DNA from: Minwuia thermotolerans
GTDB taxonomy: Bacteria > Pseudomonadota > Alphaproteobacteria > Minwuiales > Minwuiaceae
Reading direction: 5' to 3'
Length of the DNA stretch: 64,000 nucleotides
Assembly: GCF_002924445.1 (NCBI RefSeq)
Contig: NZ_PIGG01000069.1
Coordinates: 58,377-122,376 of the forward strand
Position 1 is the stretch's first letter. Every line of letters starts with the position of its first letter. A program made the position numbers and the translations under genes. The notes below the pieces were generated by a model that was given only the letters and a program-made list of their open reading frames with translations, did not search any database and was not told where the DNA came from. Shown piece after piece: positions 29,734-38,369 of the stretch.

Positions 29734-30114
29734 TCAGGGTCGCCAGGCGTCCGGAATGTGCAGCGGCAGGCGCCCGCGGCGCACGATCACCACGTCGAAG
29801 CGGAAGCTCTCGGCGCCCGGTCCGAAACGTCCGGAATCCGCCAGATAGCGGGCCCCGTGGGCAATCCTGTCGCGCTGGCGCACGGTCACGGCGCGACGGG
29901 CGTCATCCTCGTCGTCGCGGCGCTTGACCTCGACGAAGGTCACGATCTTGCCACGGCGCGCAATGAGGTCGATCTCGCCATGAGGCGTGCGCACATTCCG
30001 CGCCAGCACGCGGAAGCCCTTCAGCCGGAGCCACAGCCCCGCCAGCCATTCGGCGCGATGCCCGGCGCGCTCAGCGGCACGCCGGTCCGCCCGGCTACGC
30101 GCCACCATCGCCAT
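29734..30114 (-). CDS. YraN family protein (UPF0102), nuclease-like
   Basis: A 126-residue protein of UPF0102. It has the restriction-nuclease-like core: AERAGHRAEWLAGLWLRLKGFRVLARNVRTPHGEIDLIARRGKIVTFVEVKRR, where Glu, Asp and the E-V-K triad fit a PD-(D/E)XK active site. Its true role is unknown, though a Holliday-junction-like nuclease has been proposed for the family. The start at 30114 overlaps the end of rsmI by 20 bases, so they are co-transcribed. Confidence 0.88.
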   Translation of the reverse strand: MAMVARSRADRRAAERAGHRAEWLAGLWLRLKGFRVLARNVRTPHGEIDLIARRGKIVTFVEVKRRDDEDDARRAVTVRQRDRIAHGARYLADSGRFGPGAESFRFDVVIVRRGRLPLHIPDAWRP

Positions 30115-31003
30115 TCTTCAGCGCCAGCGCCCGGCGGTAGACCGCCTTGCGGGGGGCGCCGCTTCCGGCGGCGACCGCGTCGACGGCGTCGCGCAGGCTC
30201 TCCCCCGTCAGCCTGTCGGCGAGTTCCCGGTCGATCGCCGCCCAGTCGGTTTCCGCCGCCGCCGGGGGGCCGACGATGATGACGATCTCACCCTTCGGCG
30301 GGCCCGCGGCGGTGTAGTGGTCCGCCAGGTCCGGCAGTCCTCCCCGGCGCACTTCCTCGTGCAGCTTCGTCAGTTCCCGCGCGACGGCCGCCGGCCGGTC
30401 GCCCAGGACCGCGGCCATGTCACGCAGGCAGTCGGGCAGCCGGCGCGGCGATTCATAGAACACCAGCGTTGCGGCAATACCGGCGACCTCCGCCAGGAAG
30501 CTGCGCCGCGCCGCCTGCTTCGGCGGCGGGAAGCCGACGAACATGAACCGGTCCGTCGGCAGACCCGAAACCGAAAGGGCCGCGATCACCGCGGAGGGGC
30601 CGGGGACGGCCCGGACTGCCACGCCGGCCTCCAGCGCCTCGTCGACGAGCCTGTACCCAGGATCAGAGATCAGTGGCGTACCGGCGTCGCTGGTCAGCGC
30701 GATTACCTGACCTTCCGCGAGGCGGCGCAGGATGTCCGGCCTTGCTCTGGCCGCATTGTGCTCGTGGTAATTGGCGACTGTGGTCCGCACGCCTATGTGT
30801 TGGAGAAGTCTGGCCGCCATCCGCCGGTCCTCCGCCAGGACGAGATCGGCGCTCGCGAGGACCTCTCTGGCGCGTTCGGAGATGTCCCCGAGATTGCCGA
30901 TCGGCGTGGCGACGACGTAGAGTCCGCTTCCGGGCTTCGGGCGTCGCGGATCGGTTTCGACAGGCTCGGTACAAGAAGAAGTTGGGTGCCCTGATGAGAC
31001 GAT
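30095..31003 (-). CDS. rsmI: 16S rRNA (cytidine(1402)-2'-O)-methyltransferase; start codon not canonical
   Basis: RsmI methylates the 2'-O of C1402 in 16S rRNA using SAM. The frame has the SAM-site motif GLYVVATPIGNLGDISERAREVLASADLVLAEDRR, then SDAGTPLISDPGYRLV, VPGPSAVIAALSVSGLPTDRF and LTKLHEEVRRG. From the ORF's upstream stop at 31091-31093 to the first ATG (30820) there is no ATG, GTG or TTG, yet the essential ATPIGN motif lies upstream of that ATG. A candidate is ATC at 31003, with AGGGG seven bases before it. Otherwise an indel near 30920-31000 is possible. The coordinate 31003 is provisional. Confidence 0.8.
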   Translation of the reverse strand: MVSSGHPTSSCTEPVETDPRRPKPGSGLYVVATPIGNLGDISERAREVLASADLVLAEDRRMAARLLQHIGVRTTVANYHEHNAARARPDILRRLAEGQVIALTSDAGTPLISDPGYRLVDEALEAGVAVRAVPGPSAVIAALSVSGLPTDRFMFVGFPPPKQAARRSFLAEVAGIAATLVFYESPRRLPDCLRDMAAVLGDRPAAVARELTKLHEEVRRGGLPDLADHYTAAGPPKGEIVIIVGPPAAAETDWAAIDRELADRLTGESLRDAVDAVAAGSGAPRKAVYRRALALKNGDGGA

Positions 31004-32412
31004 TTTCGATCCCCTACCGCCGCCGCGTATGCGCGCTTGTTCTCGTCGCCTTCGCCGCCGCCGGATGCGAGCAGGCGCAGCGGGAAGAACCTACCACGGC
31101 GACGCCCGAAGTGGCGACCACACCCGACCCGCGGCCCGCGCCTTCGACCGAACCCGACAAGCCGGCCCTGCCCGGCGGTCTGGCGACCGGCTCCCTGAAC
31201 GACTTCGAGACCGCCGCCGCCAGCGACGCCCGCATGCGGAAACTTGTTGCATCCGGTCAGCCGGTGCGGGTGGCGTTGCTGGCGCCGCTCAGCGGCCGCG
31301 CCGGCACGGTCGGCCAGATGATGCTGAAGGCGGCGCAGATGGCCGTCTTCGACCAGGGCGCCGACCGGTTGATGCTGATGCCCAAGGACACGGAATCGAC
31401 GCCGCTGGGCGCCCGGACCGCCGCCGAAGCCGCGGTCGCCGAGGGCGCGCACATCATTCTGGGCCCCCTGTTCGGCGATCACGTGCCCCTGGTGCGCGAC
31501 ATCGCCGCCCGCAACAGCATCAAGGTGCTGGCCTTCTCCAACGACGCCTCCAAGGCCTCGGACGGCGCATTGATCCTCGGCCTGACCCCCGAGACCGAGA
31601 TAAGGCGCATCGTCGGCTTCGCCGCACGCAACGGCTATTCGCGGTTCGGTGCCCTGTTGCCGGATTCCGATTACGGCCGGGTGGTGGCCGAGAACCTGCG
31701 CGAGGCGGCCATCGACGCGGGCGCCGCCGCCGAACGGATCTACTTCTATCCCGCCGGCGCGCAGGCGAGCGACGATCGTCTGCTGAACGCCGCCAGGTCA
31801 TTCGCCGACTACGACGCACGCGCGGCCGCGCTGGAGCGGGAGCGCGCCCGGCTCAGGAGCCGCGGCGACGATATCTCGAAGCAGGCGCTGAGGCGGCTGG
31901 AAAACCTGGACACCTTCGGCGACCCACCATTCGACGCCGTGCTGATCGCCGAGCCGCGCAGCCGGCTGCAGACCATGGCGCCGCTGCTTGCCTATTACGA
32001 CATCGATCCGGAAACGGTGCGCTATCTGGGCATGAGCAGCTGGTACGGCGACGGCCTGGAGACGGAGCCGACGCTGATCGGCGCCTGGTTCCCCCACCCG
32101 GATCCGAAACTGATCAACGCCTTCAGCGACCGCTACCGCTCGGAGTACGGCGAGACGCCATTGGATATCGCAGCACTCGCCTATGGCGCCGTGGCGATGA
32201 CGGCCGATCTGGTGCGCACCGCCCAGCCCGGTCAGAACCCGTTCTCGGCGGACCGGCTGCACAACCCGGACGGCTTCCGCGCCTATCTGGGCGCGTTCCG
32301 GATCGGACCGGACAACACCACCGATCGCCAGCTCTCGATCCTGCGGGTGACGGAGAACGGCCCGACGGTGATCGACGAAGCTCCGGAGAATTTCGATCTG
32401 CTGATCAACTGA
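30994..32412 (+). CDS. Penicillin-binding protein activator, LpoA-type lipoprotein
   Basis: A 472-residue lipoprotein with a type I periplasmic-binding fold, as in the C-terminal half of LpoA. The signal ends in a lipobox (VAFAAAGCEQ). A Pro/Thr-rich linker is followed by VRVALLAPLSGRAGTVGQMMLKAAQMAVFD and IILGPLFGDHVPLVRDIAARNSIKVLAFSND. LpoA stimulates PBP1A from the outer membrane. In E. coli it is encoded beside rsmI and yraN; here it is divergent from rsmI. No TPR N-terminal half is present, as is usual outside gammaproteobacteria. Confidence 0.85.
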   Translation: MRRFSIPYRRRVCALVLVAFAAAGCEQAQREEPTTATPEVATTPDPRPAPSTEPDKPALPGGLATGSLNDFETAAASDARMRKLVASGQPVRVALLAPLSGRAGTVGQMMLKAAQMAVFDQGADRLMLMPKDTESTPLGARTAAEAAVAEGAHIILGPLFGDHVPLVRDIAARNSIKVLAFSNDASKASDGALILGLTPETEIRRIVGFAARNGYSRFGALLPDSDYGRVVAENLREAAIDAGAAAERIYFYPAGAQASDDRLLNAARSFADYDARAAALERERARLRSRGDDISKQALRRLENLDTFGDPPFDAVLIAEPRSRLQTMAPLLAYYDIDPETVRYLGMSSWYGDGLETEPTLIGAWFPHPDPKLINAFSDRYRSEYGETPLDIAALAYGAVAMTADLVRTAQPGQNPFSADRLHNPDGFRAYLGAFRIGPDNTTDRQLSILRVTENGPTVIDEAPENFDLLIN

Positions 32413-32516
32413 TCCCGCACGGAGCGGATGGCGCGAGAGGCGCGTTATCTGCTATCCGACCTTCCCGAGGGCCGCGGCGGGCGCGGCGCGCGAATGATAC
32501 CGGGGAGGGAAGCGAC

Positions 32517-33305
32517 ATGGCGTACCAGCCGTTCGATCTGACGGGCAAGGTGGCGTTGATCACCGGCGGCAATGGCGGCATCGGCCTGGGCTTCGGCGAG
32601 GCCATCGCCGCCGCCGGCGGCGATGTCTCGATCTGGGGCCGCAACGACGCCAAGAACGCCGAGGCGCTGGAACGGCTGAAGGCCGCCGGCCCCGGCGGCA
32701 CGCACACGGCGTTCGTCTGCGACGTGGCCGACGAGCAGGATGTGGACAGGCGCTTCGCCGAAACGCTGGAGGCCCATGGCCGGGTCGACGGCTGCTTCGC
32801 CAATGCCGGCGTCTCGGCGCGCGGGACGTCCTTCACCGAGATGACGATCGAGGAATGGCGTCACGTCATGTCGGTCAACATGGAGGGCGCGTTCTTCACC
32901 TTCCGCGCTGCCACGCGGCACATGGTCGAGCGTTCGAAGAACGGCGACCCCTTCGGCCGGCTGGTCGGCACCGCCTCCCTTGCCGCGCTGTCCGGCCCCG
33001 CACGCAACGAACACTATGCCTTCTCCAAGGGGGGTCTCGTCTCGATGATGAACGCCCTGGCGATCGAGTTCGCGCGCCATGGCGTGACCGCCAACGCCAT
33101 CCTGCCGGGCTGGATCGAGACGGAGATGACCGAAAAGGCCTTCGCCGATCCGCGTTTCCACGGCAATGTCATGCCGCGCATGCCCATGCGCCGTTGGGGC
33201 CGCCCGGAGGACTTCGGAGGCATCGCCGTCTACATCATGTCGGAGGCCTCCGGCTTCCACACCGCCGAGAGTTTCCTGATCGACGGCGGCTATTGGGTTT
33301 TCTGA
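32517..33305 (+). CDS. SDR-family oxidoreductase
   Basis: A 262-residue short-chain dehydrogenase/reductase. The start at 32517 has GGGGAGGGAAGCGAC before it; the frame is open far upstream only by GC bias. Features: TGGNGGIGLGFGEA (dinucleotide loop), NAGVSARG, catalytic Ser in VGTASLAALSG, YAFSK with Tyr and Lys, and ESFLIDGGYWVF at the end. It is probably NAD(H)-dependent, but the substrate is unknown. It may be transcribed with the LpoA-type gene, 104 bases upstream. Confidence 0.85.
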   Translation: MAYQPFDLTGKVALITGGNGGIGLGFGEAIAAAGGDVSIWGRNDAKNAEALERLKAAGPGGTHTAFVCDVADEQDVDRRFAETLEAHGRVDGCFANAGVSARGTSFTEMTIEEWRHVMSVNMEGAFFTFRAATRHMVERSKNGDPFGRLVGTASLAALSGPARNEHYAFSKGGLVSMMNALAIEFARHGVTANAILPGWIETEMTEKAFADPRFHGNVMPRMPMRRWGRPEDFGGIAVYIMSEASGFHTAESFLIDGGYWVF

Positions 33306-33474
33306 CCGGACTGGGCCGCCCGGCGTCACAGCTTGATCACCAGCCGGTCATAACGTCCGCCGGCTGCAGCCACTAGTTTGTTCATGGAAGTGGCGCGCTG
33401 CACTTGCGCGTCCACACGGAACGCCGGGCCTTTCCGCGTTCTGAAGATCCAGCCTCTCGGGAGGATTCCAAGAC

Positions 33475-34572
33475 ATGATCAACCGGCTGAAACAGACGAC
33501 AAGCCTGCTGGCGCTCGGCGCCGTCGCCTTTGGCGGCGCCCTGATGATGGACGCCGGCATCGACGGCAAGAAGCTGACGGTCGAACTGCCCGCCGCCCTG
33601 GCCAAGGGCGGTCCCGGCGGCGGTGGTCCGGGTGGTAGTCCCGGTGGCGGTGGTCCGGGTGGTGGTCCCGGTGGCGGCGGTCCGGGCGCTGGCGGTGGTC
33701 CCGGTGGCGGCGGTCCGGGCGCTGGCGGTGGCCCCGGTGGCGGCGCCGGTGATGGTGGCCCCGGCGCCAGCGCCGACGCAGGCGATGGCGCCCCGGGCAA
33801 CAGCGGCAGCGCACCGGGTCATGGCGGCACCGCGCCCGGACAGAGCGCCGAGGCGCCCGGCCAGAGCGGCACGGCGCCCGGACACAGTGGCGAAGCGCCC
33901 GGCCGCGGACTTGGTCTGAGCGCGGACACCGACACCGATACCGACGTCAATGGTCGGGGCCACGGCGTCCGGGGTCGCGGTATCGATACGGCGGATGTCG
34001 ATGACAGTGATATCGACGACGGCGATATCGATGACGGCAAGGCGTCGGCCAGCACCCTGGGCGCGCTGAACGCCGCACACGCCTCGCAGACGGCCAGGGA
34101 CAACGCCGCGCCGAATTCCCAGGTCGGGCTGGTTCAGGCCTATGCGGACGCCGTGGCGGAACATGGCCAGGAGAGCGCCGAGGCAGAGGCCGCGCTCGAA
34201 GCCGCAGCCAACAAGGACGTCAATGATGATGTCGTCGCCGCGGTGAACGACCTGCTCGGCATCGAGGATCCCGACGGCGGCATCGATGATGGCGACGACG
34301 GTGACGTGGCCGATGACGGCACCGACGACGGTTCGACCGACGACGGCGATGTCGCCGACGACGGCAGCGACGACAGTTCGACCGACGATGGCGACGTGGC
34401 CGATGACGGCAGCGACGATGGCTCGACCGACGATGGCGACGTGGCCGATGACGGCACCGACGACGGTTCGACCGACGATGGCGACGTGGCCGACGACGGC
34501 CCGACCGATGACGGCGATGTCGCCGAGGGCGACACCGACGACGCCGATACGGATACCGGCAGCGAAAGCTGA
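33475..34572 (+). CDS. Secreted low-complexity protein with Gly-Pro and acidic 15-residue repeats
   Basis: A 365-residue protein with GGGAGG ten bases before the ATG. Residues 1-22 look like a signal or membrane helix (SLLALGAVAFGGALMM). Residues 44-98 are Gly/Pro-rich (GGPGGGG units). A mixed segment with APGHSG-type repeats and a Thr-Asp ladder follows. One ordinary-looking helical stretch lies near residues 200-260 (LGALNAAHASQTARDNAAPNSQVGLVQAYADAVAEHG). The tail repeats DDGDVADDGTDDGST. It is likely an extracellular or surface acidic protein that could bind cations; no known domain was recognised. A strong terminator follows. Confidence 0.7.
   Translation: MINRLKQTTSLLALGAVAFGGALMMDAGIDGKKLTVELPAALAKGGPGGGGPGGSPGGGGPGGGPGGGGPGAGGGPGGGGPGAGGGPGGGAGDGGPGASADAGDGAPGNSGSAPGHGGTAPGQSAEAPGQSGTAPGHSGEAPGRGLGLSADTDTDTDVNGRGHGVRGRGIDTADVDDSDIDDGDIDDGKASASTLGALNAAHASQTARDNAAPNSQVGLVQAYADAVAEHGQESAEAEAALEAAANKDVNDDVVAAVNDLLGIEDPDGGIDDGDDGDVADDGTDDGSTDDGDVADDGSDDSSTDDGDVADDGSDDGSTDDGDVADDGTDDGSTDDGDVADDGPTDDGDVAEGDTDDADTDTGSES
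34294..34473 (+). repeat. Four 45-bp tandem repeats coding for DDGDVADDGTDDGST
   Basis: Four in-register copies of a 45-bp unit at 34294, 34339, 34384 and 34429, with shorter decayed copies to about 34540. Substitutions are mostly synonymous or swap Thr, Ser and Gly, so the acidic 15-residue repeat is kept. Such repeats may change copy number by slippage. Confidence 0.8.
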
Positions 34573-34632
34573 TCGCGTTCCGTCGGACGGACCGGTCTTC
34601 AGGGGCCGGTCCGCAGCGGCCGGAACAGAATG

Positions 34633-34666
34633 GGACGCCGGACCGAGGTCCGGCGTCCTTCTTTTC
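34633..34666 (+). terminator. Rho-independent terminator after the repeat-protein gene
   Basis: An 11-bp perfect stem (GGACGCCGGAC/GTCCGGCGTCC) with the loop CGAG, followed by TTCTTTTC on the plus strand. It lies 61 bases after the stop, between convergent genes. Confidence 0.85.
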
Positions 34667-34695
34667 GCTCTTTTCGCTCGGGTGGGGTGAGGCGG

Positions 34696-35802
34696 TCAGG
34701 CGGTTTCCTGGCGGAGCGTTCGAAGGACAGGCTCGTCGATCCCGGCGCCGCCGCCGAGCGCCCGGCTCTGGCGGAACGCGCGAACCGCAGCGCGCGTGCG
34801 GGGCCCGTCGAGACCGTCGACGGCTCCGGCGTCGAACCCGAGCCTGTTCAACATCGCCTGGACATAACGCACGGTCGCCGGGTCCACTGGCTCGACCTGG
34901 CCGGCCGGACGGGGCCGCCACGCGCGCGCAGCCGCTTCAGCACGCCTCACCGCGGCCGGCGAAAGCCGCGCCTCCAAGGCGTCAACCACCGGCGGGGCTT
35001 CGGCGATGCCCTTCCCCTCCGCCAGGATCAGCCATTTGAGGCCGGTTTCCGGATCGGCCGGCATGCCGCGGCCGGCGGCGACCAGGACGCCGAACTTGAA
35101 CTGGGATCGGGCAACGCCGTACCCGGCGGCGCGCTCGTGCCAGCGCATCGCCCAGGGCAGATTCTTTTCGACCCCGACACCGTTCTCGTAAGCCTTTGCG
35201 ATGGCGGCCGCGGCTTCGGGGAAGCCCTGCCGGGCCGACTGCCGGAACCAACCGGCGGCGGCTTCCGGATCCCTGGTCACGCCCGCCCCGGTCTGATGGA
35301 ACAGACCCATCCGGTACCGCGCCGCCGCATGGCCGGCTTCCGCCGCCTCGCGCATGTACCGGACGGCTTCCGTCTGGTCTGCCGCCGTGCCCCTGCCGCG
35401 ATGATGCGCCAGTCCCGCCAGAAAGGCGGCATCGGCATGACCGTCGGCAGCCGCGGCCTCGAACAGCCTCAGCGCACGGGCGCGATCCCTCGGCACCCCT
35501 CGCCCGTCGCTGTAGGCAAGGCCCAGCAGGAAGCGCGCTTCCGCGTCGCCCTGGTCGGCAAGCGGGCGCAACAGCGCTACGCCCTGCTCCGGCCGGCCAT
35601 GGTCGAAATGCGATTGCGCCTGGGCGATACGGGTTTGGTCCGCCTGCTGATGCGCCGCGTCAGCCGTATCACTGCCGCCGGCAAGATCCCTGGCGCCGTC
35701 GACGATACTCTCGCAGCCGCCCAGAGCGAGCCCTGCGATGAGCACGGAGGCGAGGGCCGGCCGTGCGAACCTCGCCTGGATGTAGTTCGCTGTCTGATCC
35801 AT
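34696..35802 (-). CDS. SEL1-repeat lipoprotein with peptidoglycan-binding-like domain
   Basis: A 368-residue lipoprotein. The signal ends in LALGGC (Cys about residue 30). Residues 75-260 hold SEL1-like repeats such as AEARFLLGLAYSDGRGVPRDRARALRLFEAAAADGHADAAF and AAARYRMGLFHQTGAGVTRDPEAAAGWFRQSARQG. The C-terminus (TVRYVQAMLNRLGFDAGAVDGLDGPRTRAAVRAFRQS) matches peptidoglycan-binding domain 1. It is probably an envelope scaffold. Neighbours give no further clue. Confidence 0.85.
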   Translation of the reverse strand: MDQTANYIQARFARPALASVLIAGLALGGCESIVDGARDLAGGSDTADAAHQQADQTRIAQAQSHFDHGRPEQGVALLRPLADQGDAEARFLLGLAYSDGRGVPRDRARALRLFEAAAADGHADAAFLAGLAHHRGRGTAADQTEAVRYMREAAEAGHAAARYRMGLFHQTGAGVTRDPEAAAGWFRQSARQGFPEAAAAIAKAYENGVGVEKNLPWAMRWHERAAGYGVARSQFKFGVLVAAGRGMPADPETGLKWLILAEGKGIAEAPPVVDALEARLSPAAVRRAEAAARAWRPRPAGQVEPVDPATVRYVQAMLNRLGFDAGAVDGLDGPRTRAAVRAFRQSRALGGGAGIDEPVLRTLRQETA

Positions 35803-35967
35803 CGTCTATCTGTGTCGCCGGTTGCGCCCGCCATCAAGTGGTAGCCGGTGACCTTTCGGTGGCCGGCGGCACTACCGCTTGTCGCTGCCGCATTGCCTCC
35901 CGGTCCGCGGCAAGCTATTCGAATGTCGGCCCCCGGGCCGCCAGTCCGCACGCGAAAGGGGAGCGCG

Positions 35968-37086
35968 TTGAACCTCGATTTCTCAGACGACCAGAAGATG
36001 CTGCGCGACCATGTGCGGCGCTTCCTGACCGACTGCTGTCCGTCCAGCGCCGTGCGCGCGGTGCTGGAGAGCGACCTGACTCACGACGCCCAGGTCTATG
36101 CAGGACTGGCCGAACTGGGTGTGCTCGGCGCGGCGATACCCGAAGAGTTCGGCGGCGCAGGCCAGGGCCGTCTGGAGCTGTGCGTGGTGGCGGAGGAACT
36201 GGGCCGTGTCCTGGCGCCCGTGCCCGTGGCCTCGTCGATCTATCTCGCCGCGGACTTCATCATGACCGCCGGCAGCGAGGCGCAGAAGCGCCACTGGCTG
36301 CCGAAGCTGGCCGCCGGCGAGGCGATCGGCTGCTTCGCCCATGGCGAAGCGCCGGGACGCACCACTGTCCGGAACATCGCCACCACGGCCACCGACGGCC
36401 GCGTCAGCGGAGTCAAGGCGCCAGTCGCCGATGGGGGCGGCGCCGATTTCGCCATCGTCAGCGTGCGGAACGCCGACGGGCTGTCGCTGCGTCTCGTCGA
36501 ACTGAATGCCGAGGGTGTGAGAGTGGACGCCGTGGACAGCATCGATCCCGCCCGCAAACAGGCCCGCATCACCTTCGAGAACGCCCCGTCGGAGCCCCTT
36601 GGCGACGGCGCGGATGGCGCGCGGACGGTCGAGGCCGTGCTCGACCGGGCCGCGGTGCTGCTTGCCTTCGAACAGATCGGCGGCGCCGACCGGGCGCTGG
36701 AGACCGCAACGGAATATGCCAGGGAACGCATGGCCTTCGGGCGGCAGATCGGCTCCTTCCAGGCGATCAAGCACATGCTGGCGGACATGTACGTCTCGGC
36801 GACGCTGGCGCGCTCCAACGCCTATTACGGCGCCTGGGCGATCTCGACCGGCGCGGCGGAGACCCCCGTCGCCGCGGCCACGGCGCGGGTCTCGGCCACG
36901 CAGGCCTATCAGCACTGCGCGAAGAACAACATCCAGGTCCATGGCGGCATGGGTTTCACCTGGGCCTTCGATTGCCATCTGCACTATCGCCGCGCCAACG
37001 GACTCGCCCTGGCGCTGGGGCCGCTGTCGGCCTGGGAAGACCGGCTGATCGAGCAGATGCGCAACGCCAACGCGTCCGCCGCCTGA
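35968..37086 (+). CDS. Acyl-CoA dehydrogenase family protein (first of a pair)
   Basis: A 372-residue flavoenzyme subunit. I place the start at a TTG at 35968 because GGGGAGCGCG precedes it and it gives the family opening MNLDFSDDQKMLRDHVRRFL; ATG 35923 would add a non-conserved leader. It has AAIPEEFGGAGQGRLELCVVAEELG and the C-terminal QAYQHCAKNNIQVHGGMGFTWAFDCHLHYRRA. The second dehydrogenase follows 14 bases later. Adjacent unlike pairs of this size often form alpha2-beta2 heterotetramers acting on bulky acyl-CoAs such as steroid side chains; that is inference from known cases. Confidence 0.87.
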   Translation: MNLDFSDDQKMLRDHVRRFLTDCCPSSAVRAVLESDLTHDAQVYAGLAELGVLGAAIPEEFGGAGQGRLELCVVAEELGRVLAPVPVASSIYLAADFIMTAGSEAQKRHWLPKLAAGEAIGCFAHGEAPGRTTVRNIATTATDGRVSGVKAPVADGGGADFAIVSVRNADGLSLRLVELNAEGVRVDAVDSIDPARKQARITFENAPSEPLGDGADGARTVEAVLDRAAVLLAFEQIGGADRALETATEYARERMAFGRQIGSFQAIKHMLADMYVSATLARSNAYYGAWAISTGAAETPVAAATARVSATQAYQHCAKNNIQVHGGMGFTWAFDCHLHYRRANGLALALGPLSAWEDRLIEQMRNANASAA

Positions 37087-37100
37087 AGGGAGGAACGAAG

Positions 37101-38348
37101 ATGGATTTCGACGATACCCCGGAAGAGGCCGAGTTCCGCAAGACCGCCCGCGCCTGGATCGCGGCCAATGCGCCGAAGCACCTGGAGCCCGAACTGAAGC
37201 AGGCCGGCTTCGCCACCAGCGGCATCACCTCGATGGACCCGCTGGTCGCCTCGCGCGAATGGCAGAAGAAGAAGTACGATGCCGGCTGGGCTTGCCTGCA
37301 CTGGCCGAAGGAGTATGGCGGCGCGGCGGCGACACCCATCCAGCGCGTCATCTGGGGTCAGGAGGAAGGCGTCTACGCCAAGCTCTCCAGCCCCTTCCTG
37401 ATCGGCCAGGGCATGTGCGGCCCCACCGTCATGGAATGGGCAGACGAGGAGACGAAACGGCGGATGCTGCCGCCGCTGGCCTCGGGCGAGGAAATCTGGT
37501 GCCAGCTCTTCTCCGAACCCGCGGCCGGCTCCGACCTGGCCGGCATCCGCACCCGCGCCGAGCAGCAGGACAATGGCGACTGGATCGTCAACGGCCAGAA
37601 GATCTGGACCTCCGGCGCGCACCGCGCCCAGTACGGCCTGCTGATCGCGCGCACCGACCCGAACGTGGCCAAGCACAAGGGCCTGACCATGTTCTTCCTC
37701 GACATGCGCTCGGAGGGCGTCGAGGTCAGGCCGATCAAGCAGGCGAACGGCGACGCCAATTTCAACGAGGTCTTCTTCACCGACGTGCGCATCCCCGACA
37801 GCCAGCGGCTCGGACGGGTCGGCGAAGGCTGGCGCGTTTCGCTGACGACGCTGATGAACGAGCGGCTCTCCATCGGCTCGGGCATGCCCACGGGCTTTCC
37901 GGAACTGTTCGACTTCTGCATGAACGCGGAGATCGACGGCCGGCCGGCGGTGGACGACCCCGCGGTGCGATCGCGGCTGGCGAACTTCGCGGTCCGCGCG
38001 TCGGGCCTGAAGTACACCGGCATGCGGGCGATCAGCGCGCTGTCCAAGGGCGAGACGCCGGGCCCCGAGAACTCCATCGGCAAGCTGGTCGCCGGCTCGA
38101 TGATGCAGGAACTGGCGATGTTCGCCCTGGACGTGCAGGGCCAGGCCGGCGTGATGACGGGCGACGACGCCGAGGCCAGGGGCCGCTTCCAGGCCATGCT
38201 GCTCCGCTCACCCGCAACCCGCATCGAGGGCGGCTCCGACGAGATCCTGCGCAACATCATCGGCGAACGGGTGCTCGGCCTGCCCGGCGACATCCGCGTC
38301 GACAAGGACGTCGCCTTTAACGAGATCCCGACCAGCGGCAAGGGCTGA
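37101..38348 (+). CDS. Acyl-CoA dehydrogenase family protein (second of a pair)
   Basis: A 415-residue acyl-CoA dehydrogenase, starting at ATG 37101 with GGGAGG upstream. Markers: LHWPKEYGGAAATPIQRVIWGQEEG, the FAD/substrate loop LFSEPAAGSDLAGIRTRAEQ, VNGQKIWTSGAHRAQYGLLIARTD and the C-terminal RIEGGSDEILRNIIGERVLGLP. It would oxidise an acyl-CoA to the 2-enoyl-CoA, passing electrons to ETF. It is coupled to the gene before it. The MaoC pair near 50 kb could supply the next hydration step, though it lies 12 kb away. Confidence 0.9.
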   Translation: MDFDDTPEEAEFRKTARAWIAANAPKHLEPELKQAGFATSGITSMDPLVASREWQKKKYDAGWACLHWPKEYGGAAATPIQRVIWGQEEGVYAKLSSPFLIGQGMCGPTVMEWADEETKRRMLPPLASGEEIWCQLFSEPAAGSDLAGIRTRAEQQDNGDWIVNGQKIWTSGAHRAQYGLLIARTDPNVAKHKGLTMFFLDMRSEGVEVRPIKQANGDANFNEVFFTDVRIPDSQRLGRVGEGWRVSLTTLMNERLSIGSGMPTGFPELFDFCMNAEIDGRPAVDDPAVRSRLANFAVRASGLKYTGMRAISALSKGETPGPENSIGKLVAGSMMQELAMFALDVQGQAGVMTGDDAEARGRFQAMLLRSPATRIEGGSDEILRNIIGERVLGLPGDIRVDKDVAFNEIPTSGKG

Positions 38349-38369
38349 GTATCCGGCCGGACGTCCCTG

